Shown here: piece by piece, positions 6,674 through 10,505 of the stretch
How positions within the stretch are numbered: position 1 is the stretch's first letter
Layout: every line of letters starts with the position of its first letter
NCBI GenBank assembly: GCA_902782805.1
Contig: CACZON010000082.1
Span: 1-10,505, forward strand
Reading direction: 5' to 3'
DNA from: Oscillospiraceae bacterium
GTDB taxonomy: Bacteria; Bacillota; Clostridia; Oscillospirales; Acutalibacteraceae
Length of the DNA stretch: 10,505 nucleotides
Notes under the pieces: model-generated
The model's database searches: none
What the model was told of the DNA's origin: nothing
What the model saw: only the letters and a program-made list of their open reading frames with translations
Position numbers and translations under genes: made by a program

Positions 6674-7906
6674 ATGAAGATTGCAATTATCGGTCACGGC
6701 GTCGTCGGCAGCGGGGTTGCGGAAACGCTGCTGCAAAAACGTGAAGAGCTGAAAGTTAAGACCGGCGTCGATCTTGAGGTCAAGTACGTTCTGGATCTGC
6801 TCGAGTTCCCCGGGCTTGCGATCCCCGTGATCCACGATTTTTCGATCATCGAGCAGGATCCGGAGGTTTCGCTGGTCGTCGAGACGATGGGCGGGCTTTC
6901 TCCCGCGTTCGAATTCGCGAGCCGTTCGCTGCGCGCGAACAAGGACTACGTCACCTCCAATAAGGAGCTCGTTGCCCAGAAGGGCGCCCAGCTTCTGAAG
7001 ATCGCAAAGGAAATGGGCCGCAACTTCCTGTTCGAAGCAAGTGTCGGCGGCGCGATCCCGGTGATCCGTCCGATCCATCAGTGTCTCGAAGCCAACAGCT
7101 TTTCCGAGGTTTCCGGAATCCTCAACGGAACGACCAACTTCATTCTCGAGCGGATGATCGACGACGGCGCGCAGTTCGACGACGCGCTCGCGCTCGCGCA
7201 GAAGCTCGGCTATGCCGAAAAAGATCCCAGCGCGGATATCGACGGCCTCGATACCTGCCGGAAAATCTGTATCCTCGCTTCGCTGGCCTACGGGAAACAC
7301 GTTTACCCGAAGGATATTCATATCGAAGGCATCCGCGATATCAACCTGATCGACGTTCAGTATGCCGCGAGCTGGGACAGCCGCGTGATCAAGCTGATCG
7401 GCAAATCGAAAATCAATCCGGAAGGAAAACTCGCGATGATCGTCTGCCCGATGATCGTCCGCCGCGGAAGCCTGCTTTCAAGCGTCAACGGCGTCAATAA
7501 CGCCGTCCTGGTACGCGGAGACCTGGTCGGAGATATCGTCCTTTACGGCCGAGGCGCCGGAAAATATCCGACTGCGAGCGCCGTGATCGCCGACGTGATC
7601 GACTGCGCGGTCCACCGCGGCAGCCGCCGGGAGATTTACTGGGAGGATTCCGAGGAGCCGGCCGTTACGAACTACCTCGACGAGCTGACCCAGATGTATT
7701 TCCGGATCTCGATCCGCGAAAAGGAAGATATCGATACCGTGCGCGCCGAATTCGGCAACATCCGCGTCCTGACGCGCAAAAACGCGGCCTGGTCGGAATT
7801 CGCCTTCGTTACCGAAGAGCAGATGCCCGAGCGGGAAATCATCCGCAAGATCGCGCGCTGCGGCGTTCTGGTCGATACGATGATCCGCGTAGAATCGGAA
7901 ATTTAA
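6674..7906 (+). CDS. hom: Homoserine dehydrogenase
   Basis: Reduces aspartate semialdehyde to homoserine with NAD(P)H, the branch step to threonine and methionine; cytosolic. 410 residues, within the range of Gram-positive Hom with a C-terminal ACT domain. Visible: dinucleotide-binding GHGVVGSG (7-14), VTSNKELVA with the conserved lysine K97, EASVGGAIPVI (121-131), NGTTNFIL (151-158), and the substrate site AEKDPSADIDGLD with E182, D193 and K197 matching catalytic positions of characterised enzymes. GRGAGKYPTASAV (292-304) follows. The ACT-like region is about 340-410 (YFRISIREK, RCGVLVDTMIRVES), consistent with feedback control by an end product such as threonine. The start has AAAGGAAG at 6657-6664 with a 9-nt spacer. 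It lies 21 nt after pheB and 47 nt before lysC. No thrB, thrC or asd is seen in the window. Confidence 0.97.
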   Translation: MKIAIIGHGVVGSGVAETLLQKREELKVKTGVDLEVKYVLDLLEFPGLAIPVIHDFSIIEQDPEVSLVVETMGGLSPAFEFASRSLRANKDYVTSNKELVAQKGAQLLKIAKEMGRNFLFEASVGGAIPVIRPIHQCLEANSFSEVSGILNGTTNFILERMIDDGAQFDDALALAQKLGYAEKDPSADIDGLDTCRKICILASLAYGKHVYPKDIHIEGIRDINLIDVQYAASWDSRVIKLIGKSKINPEGKLAMIVCPMIVRRGSLLSSVNGVNNAVLVRGDLVGDIVLYGRGAGKYPTASAVIADVIDCAVHRGSRREIYWEDSEEPAVTNYLDELTQMYFRISIREKEDIDTVRAEFGNIRVLTRKNAAWSEFAFVTEEQMPEREIIRKIARCGVLVDTMIRVESEI

Positions 7907-7910
7907 CGAA

Positions 7911-7924
7911 AGGACGTTCGTCCT
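7911..7924 (+). other. Small intercistronic hairpin between hom and lysC
   Basis: AGGACG and CGTCCT form an inverted repeat just after the hom stop, best drawn as five base pairs around a GTTC tetraloop. No T-run follows, so it is not a terminator. It could affect mRNA processing or keep hom translation from running into lysC, but it may be incidental. Confidence 0.35.
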
Positions 7925-7938
7925 GATTGAATCAAAAC

Positions 7939-7946
7939 GGGAGGGG
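7939..7946 (+). promoter_or_regulatory. Ribosome binding site deciding the lysC start
   Basis: GGGAGGGG lies 7 nt before the ATG at 7954. It rules against the in-frame TTG at 7927, which would add nine residues (MNQNGRGTS) not typical of the family, whose N-terminus normally starts just before VQKFGGSS. Confidence 0.85.
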
Positions 7947-7953
7947 AACCTCA

Positions 7954-9174
7954 ATGGGTCTCATCGTACAGAAATTCGGCGGCTCGTCCGTAGCGAACGC
8001 CGAACGGGTATTTAACGTTGCGGATATTATAACGAAAACCTATCAGGAAGGCAACAACGTCGTTGTCGTCGTTTCCGCCCAGGGCGATACGACGGACGAT
8101 TTGATCGAAAAGGCGAAGGAGATCAATCCGAAGGCCTCGAAGCGCGAGATGGATATGCTTCTGACCAGCGGCGAGCAGATTTCCGCTTCGCTGCTCGCAA
8201 TGGCGATCGAAAAGCTCGGCTTCCCGGTCGTCTCGCTGCTCGGCTGGCAGGCCGGCTTCCAGACAAGCTCCGCCTACGGCTCGGCGCGGATCAATAATCT
8301 CGTTCCGGACCGCATCTACAAGGAACTCGACAAGCGCAACATTGTGATCGTAACCGGTTTTCAGGGGATCAATAAATACCGCGATATGACAACGCTCGGG
8401 CGCGGCGGCTCAGATACGAGCGCAGTCGCGATCGCGGCGGTCATGCACGCCGACCGCTGCCAGATCTTTACCGACGTGGAAGGCGTTTTCACCGCCGATC
8501 CGCGCAAGGTGCCCACGGCCAGAAAGCTCGACGTCATTTCCTACGACGAGATGCTCGAGCTCGCTTCACTCGGCGCGCAGGTGCTCAACAACCGCTCGGT
8601 CGAGATGGCGAAAAAGTACAACGTCGAGCTCGAGGTGCTCTCGAGCCTTACAAGAAAACCCGGTACGATCGTCAGGGAGGTAAACGAAATGGAAAAACTT
8701 AACGTCAGCGGAATTGCGAAGGATACGAACGTAGCTCAGTTTTCAATCATCGGCGTTCCGGATCGGCCCGGTCTCGCGTTCCGTATTTTTTCAAAGCTCG
8801 GCGCGAACGATATCAACGTCGATATCATTCTGCAGTCGATCGGCCGCAACGGAACGAAGGATATCAGCTTTACCGTTGCGAGCAACAACCGCGCGGCGAC
8901 TTCCGAGCTGCTCGGCGATTATATCGAAACGCTCGGCGCTTCGAGCATTATCTACGATGAAAACGTCGCGAAGGTTTCGGTCGTCGGCGCCGGAATGGAA
9001 TCCCATCCGAACATCGCCGCCCAGGTATTCGAGGCGCTCTACAACGCCAACATCAATATCCGCATGATTTCAACGAGCGAAATCAAAATTTCCGTTCTGA
9101 TCGATCAGGAGCTGGCGGATCTTGCGGTCCGTGTTCTCCACGATAAATTCTTCAGCCCTGATTTTACCGCCTGA
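7954..9174 (+). CDS. lysC: Aspartate kinase (alpha subunit)
   Basis: Phosphorylates L-aspartate to 4-phospho-aspartate, the committed step to lysine, threonine, methionine and diaminopimelate; cytosolic. 406 residues, matching the Gram-positive LysC class. Visible: KFGGSSVAN (7-15), VVVSAQGDTTDDL (38-50), LTSGEQISASLLA (70-82), TTLGRGGSDTSAVA (146-159), the nucleotide-site segment FTDVEGVFTADPR (172-184) and LASLGAQVLNNRSVEMA (203-219). Two ACT domains follow from about 262, with IGVPDRPGLAFRIF (265-278) and near the end STSEIKISVLID, the allosteric lysine or threonine binding signature. An in-frame ATG at codon 246 has its own strong ribosome binding site (see separate entry), so this gene probably makes alpha and beta chains. 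It follows hom by 47 nt. Which end product inhibits it cannot be read from the sequence. Confidence 0.98.
   Translation: MGLIVQKFGGSSVANAERVFNVADIITKTYQEGNNVVVVVSAQGDTTDDLIEKAKEINPKASKREMDMLLTSGEQISASLLAMAIEKLGFPVVSLLGWQAGFQTSSAYGSARINNLVPDRIYKELDKRNIVIVTGFQGINKYRDMTTLGRGGSDTSAVAIAAVMHADRCQIFTDVEGVFTADPRKVPTARKLDVISYDEMLELASLGAQVLNNRSVEMAKKYNVELEVLSSLTRKPGTIVREVNEMEKLNVSGIAKDTNVAQFSIIGVPDRPGLAFRIFSKLGANDINVDIILQSIGRNGTKDISFTVASNNRAATSELLGDYIETLGASSIIYDENVAKVSVVGAGMESHPNIAAQVFEALYNANINIRMISTSEIKISVLIDQELADLAVRVLHDKFFSPDFTA
8674..8681 (+). promoter_or_regulatory. Internal Shine-Dalgarno for the LysC beta subunit
   Basis: AGGGAGGT lies inside lysC, 7 nt upstream of an in-frame ATG at 8689. It is as strong as the sites used for the annotated gene starts in this window, yet it encodes the ordinary residues R-E-V, so its strength is unlikely to be forced by protein sequence alone. 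Confidence 0.75.
8689..9174 (+). CDS. Aspartate kinase beta subunit from internal in-frame start
   Basis: Translation from the ATG at codon 246 of lysC would give a 161-residue chain identical to the alpha C-terminus, made of the two ACT domains only. Bacillus subtilis aspartokinase II is known to be built this way (alpha2-beta2, beta being about the C-terminal 160 residues from an internal start). The position of this start and the strong ribosome binding site before it match that arrangement. The product would be regulatory, with no kinase site. Its production in this organism is inferred, not shown. Confidence 0.75.
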   Translation: MEKLNVSGIAKDTNVAQFSIIGVPDRPGLAFRIFSKLGANDINVDIILQSIGRNGTKDISFTVASNNRAATSELLGDYIETLGASSIIYDENVAKVSVVGAGMESHPNIAAQVFEALYNANINIRMISTSEIKISVLIDQELADLAVRVLHDKFFSPDFTA

Positions 9175-9213
9175 TCGGGTCATATTTTCCGCGCGCCGAG
9201 AGAGAATAAACGC

Positions 9214-9220
9214 AGGGGTG
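9214..9220 (+). promoter_or_regulatory. Ribosome binding site for the 61-aa ORF
   Basis: AGGGGTG ends 5 nt before a TTG codon at 9226. The purine-rich core is correctly spaced and supports translation from a TTG start. Confidence 0.55.
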
Positions 9221-9225
9221 ATTTT

Positions 9226-9411
9226 TTGGACCTGTGGAATAATTCTCTCTTCGGATACGCTGCGTACGCGGCGCCCTGGTTTATTGCGGGAGAACGCGAT
9301 TTTTTCTCGCTGCCGGAGGACGTCCGCGCCGCGGTGGAAGCGCATCGCGACGAGATCCGGACGAAAGAGGACCTGGAAGAATTCCTTCAGAACTTTGAGC
9401 TCAAAAAATAA
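9226..9411 (+). CDS. Small uncharacterised protein, 61 aa
   Basis: I do not recognise this family. The ORF starts with TTG after AGGGGTG and ends in TAA at 9409-9411. The N-terminal 23 residues are aromatic and small-residue rich (SLFGYAAYAAPWFIAGERD). The remainder is charged and likely helical (LPEDVRAAVEAHRDEI, TKEDLEEFLQNFELKK). The N-terminal segment is only moderately hydrophobic and broken by a proline, so neither a signal peptide nor a firm transmembrane helix is convincing. Codon choice (many G/C third positions) resembles the neighbouring genes, which argues for a real gene. It lies 51 nt after lysC with no terminator between and directly before the hairpin at 9419, so it is probably the last gene of the pheB-hom-lysC transcript. 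Any link to amino-acid metabolism is guesswork. Confidence 0.7.
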   Translation: MDLWNNSLFGYAAYAAPWFIAGERDFFSLPEDVRAAVEAHRDEIRTKEDLEEFLQNFELKK

Positions 9412-9418
9412 TCCTGAA

Positions 9419-9459
9419 AATAAAACCCGGAAAGTGCTTGACATTCTCCGGGTTTTATT
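9419..9459 (+). terminator. Probable terminator of the hom-lysC operon, overlapping the ylxM promoter
   Basis: AATAAAACCCGGA (9419-9431) and TCCGGGTTTTATT (9447-9459) form a perfect 13-bp inverted repeat around a 15-nt loop. The GC-rich inner stem followed by TTTTATT fits a rho-independent terminator placed 7 nt after the 61-aa ORF. The loop is longer than usual, and it contains the -35 box of the next promoter, so an operator role for the repeat is an alternative. Confidence 0.65.
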
Positions 9460-9466
9460 GTATAAT
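9438..9466 (+). promoter_or_regulatory. Consensus sigma-A promoter of ylxM-ffh
   Basis: TTGACA (9438-9443), exactly 17 bp, then TATAAT (9461-9466): both hexamers match consensus perfectly. The start is predicted near 9473, giving a leader of about 45 nt before ylxM. Confidence 0.93.
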
Positions 9467-9474
9467 TCATCAGG

Positions 9475-9495
9475 TGTAAAGAAAATAGCTTTACA
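9475..9495 (+). promoter_or_regulatory. Palindrome in the ylxM-ffh leader
   Basis: TGTAAAG (9475-9481) and CTTTACA (9489-9495) are perfect 7-bp inverted arms around AAAATAG, beginning at or just after the predicted transcription start. This could be an operator for a dimeric repressor or a 5'-end RNA hairpin that protects the message. No regulator can be named from sequence alone. Confidence 0.5.
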
Positions 9496-9504
9496 TGCAT
9501 GGAA

Positions 9505-9512
9505 GAGAGGTG
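9505..9512 (+). promoter_or_regulatory. Ribosome binding site deciding the ylxM start
   Basis: GAGAGGTG lies 6 nt before the ATG at 9519. An in-frame ATG at 9495 is the alternative start, but it falls at the edge of the leader palindrome and lacks a ribosome binding site. Confidence 0.8.
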
Positions 9513-9518
9513 TCGATC

Positions 9519-9881
9519 ATGGCCAAAAACCTGGAAATTTCGGTCCTTTTGGATTTCTACGGCGAAATGCTTACGGAAAAGCAGAAGGAAATGATCGATT
9601 ATTACTATAACGACGATCTTTCGCTCTCCGAGATCGCAGACAACCTCGGCATCACCCGCCAGGGCGTGCGCGATTCGATCAAGCGCGCGGAAACGCAGCT
9701 GTTCGAGATGGAAGATCATCTCCATATGGTACAGCGCTACAACGAGATCCAGGACGGACTTGAAAAGATCTGTGAAGCGGCCGCGAAGATCGCCGATTAC
9801 AACAGCAAAATGGTCTTCGCGTTCGAGATCGATCAGCAGGTAAAAGCGATTATCGAAACCGCGCAGAATCTCAACGAATAA
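9519..9881 (+). CDS. ylxM: YlxM/UPF0122 family DNA-binding-like protein
   Basis: 120 residues, the usual size for YlxM (also called the p13 family). The core reads LLDFYGEMLTEKQKEMIDYYY (10-30), then a sigma-region-4-like helix-turn-helix LSLSEIADNLGITRQGVRDSIKRAE (34-58), followed by a helical, probably coiled-coil C-terminus. YlxM is encoded beside ffh across the Firmicutes and is thought to modulate the signal recognition particle cycle. The HTH resembles DNA-binding domains, but its actual nucleic-acid target is not established here. It is 15 nt upstream of ffh and first in a two-gene operon driven by a consensus promoter. The HTH makes autoregulation at the nearby palindromes conceivable, but this is speculation. 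Confidence 0.95.
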   Translation: MAKNLEISVLLDFYGEMLTEKQKEMIDYYYNDDLSLSEIADNLGITRQGVRDSIKRAETQLFEMEDHLHMVQRYNEIQDGLEKICEAAAKIADYNSKMVFAFEIDQQVKAIIETAQNLNE

Positions 9882-9896
9882 AAGAGGAGGGGCGAA

Positions 9897-10505
9897 ATGG
9901 CGTTTGAAGGTCTTTCGGAGAAACTCAGCGGCGCATTCCGCCGGCTGCGCTCCAAAGGAAAGCTTTCCGAATCCGACGTTAAGGATGCGATGCGTGAGGT
10001 CCGCCTCGCGCTGCTCGAAGCGGACGTCAACTACAAGGTCGCCCGCGATTTTACAAAAACCGTAACCGAGCGCGCCGTGGGCGAGCAGGTCATGCAGAGC
10101 CTGACCCCCGCGCAGATGGTCATAAAGATCGTTAACGAAGAGCTCACCGCGCTGATGGGCGGGGAGCAGGCGCGTCTCAATTCTCCCTCGCGCGGGCCGG
10201 CCGTGATCATGATGTGCGGCCTTCAGGGCGCCGGTAAAACGACCCACTGCGCAAAGCTCGGCAAGATGCTCAAGGCCCAGGGGCACCGTCCCCTGCTCGT
10301 CGCCTGCGATATCTACCGCCCGGCGGCGATCCGGCAGCTCCAGATCGTCGGCGAACAGGCCGAGGTTCCCGTGTTCGAAATGGGAACGGAAAAACCGGTT
10401 AAGATCGCCCGCGAGGCTGTCCGCCACGCGCGTGATTACGGCAACGACTACGTCATTATCGATACGGCGGGCCGCCTGCAGATCGACGAGCTCCTGATGC
10501 AGGAG
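9897..10505 (+). CDS. ffh: Signal recognition particle protein Ffh, 3'-truncated
   Basis: The first 203 codons of the SRP54-type GTPase that binds signal peptides and 4.5S/6S RNA and delivers ribosomes to FtsY at the membrane. Usual length is about 445-470 residues, so the end of the G domain and the whole M domain lie beyond the right edge. The N-domain helical bundle includes VRLALLEADVNYKVARDF (35-52). The G domain shows G1 GLQGAGKTT (108-116), DIYRPAAIRQL (138-148) and G3 DTAGR (189-193). The ATG at 9897 is preceded by AGGAGG (9885-9890) with a 6-nt spacer, 15 nt after ylxM. The frame is open to the edge without a stop. The identification is unambiguous. Confidence 0.98.
   Translation, partial: MAFEGLSEKLSGAFRRLRSKGKLSESDVKDAMREVRLALLEADVNYKVARDFTKTVTERAVGEQVMQSLTPAQMVIKIVNEELTALMGGEQARLNSPSRGPAVIMMCGLQGAGKTTHCAKLGKMLKAQGHRPLLVACDIYRPAAIRQLQIVGEQAEVPVFEMGTEKPVKIAREAVRHARDYGNDYVIIDTAGRLQIDELLMQE

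Noticed and set aside
6032..7321. Long open frame on the minus strand, opposite pheB and the first half of hom
   Set aside because: It is antisense to two clearly recognisable genes. Its composition (R, D, H, A rich) is what the reverse strand of GC-rich codons gives, and it ends in the promoter region.
7927..7929. TTG as an upstream start for lysC
   Set aside because: The ATG at 7954 has GGGAGGGG at ideal spacing, and the extra nine residues are not typical of the family.
7907..7953. Possible terminator or riboswitch between hom and lysC
   Set aside because: Only a five- to six-bp hairpin without a T-run fits in 47 nt; no lysine riboswitch or T-box elements are visible.
8025..8032. TATAA-like sequence inside lysC
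   Set aside because: No -35 hexamer at proper spacing; AT-rich codons in the kinase domain explain it.
9495..9497. ATG as an upstream start for ylxM
   Set aside because: It lies at the edge of the leader palindrome without a ribosome binding site; the ATG at 9519 has GAGAGGTG and matches the family start.
9387..10427. Long open frame on the minus strand, opposite ylxM and ffh
   Set aside because: Antisense to two unambiguous genes; no recognisable domain and no ribosome binding site seen. It is a by-product of codon bias.

Overview
The window looks like chromosomal housekeeping DNA from a GC-rich member of the Clostridia (Bacillota). The evidence is a single-chain clostridial-type PurL with a fused glutaminase domain, a pheB-hom-lysC cluster, a ylxM-ffh pair, strong GGAGG-type Shine-Dalgarno sequences and textbook sigma-A promoters. 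The taxon is inferred from gene families and gene order and cannot be narrowed below the class with confidence. I see no mobile element, CRISPR array, tRNA, rRNA or foreign-looking island.

Layout. (1) 1-2408, + strand: the 3' two thirds of a phosphoribosylformylglycinamidine synthase gene, cut by the window's left edge. (2) 2435-2470: a 16-bp hairpin terminator between convergent genes, strongest for the minus strand. (3) 5935 down to 2484, - strand: a tight three-gene operon (MoxR AAA+ ATPase, DUF58 protein, multi-pass membrane protein with a DUF4129-like tail). Junctions are 3 nt apart or overlap by 4 nt. (4) 5936-6217: an AT-rich divergent intergenic region with one promoter for each direction and spaced A-tracts. 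(5) 6218-9411, + strand: pheB (ACT-domain protein), hom (homoserine dehydrogenase), lysC (aspartate kinase, with a strong internal start for a beta subunit) and a 61-aa uncharacterised ORF. (6) 9419-9495: a hairpin that reads as the end of that operon and overlaps a perfect-consensus promoter, followed by a leader palindrome. (7) 9519-10505, + strand: ylxM and the 5' part of ffh, cut by the right edge.

How the genes work together. LysC and Hom catalyse the first and third steps of the aspartate pathway, leading to lysine, threonine and methionine. PheB is a small ACT-domain protein often found with such genes. All three products carry ACT domains, and the short leader has no room for a riboswitch, so control is probably at the protein level. 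YlxM and Ffh belong to the signal recognition particle pathway for co-translational membrane targeting. The MoxR-DUF58-membrane trio is a widespread arrangement thought to act as a chaperone or assembly module at the membrane, but its client is unknown.

Most of the window is ordinary. The points most worth a second look are the internal lysC start, the terminator-promoter overlap before ylxM, the palindrome in the ylxM leader, the 61-aa ORF, and the transglutaminase-less membrane protein of the MoxR operon.
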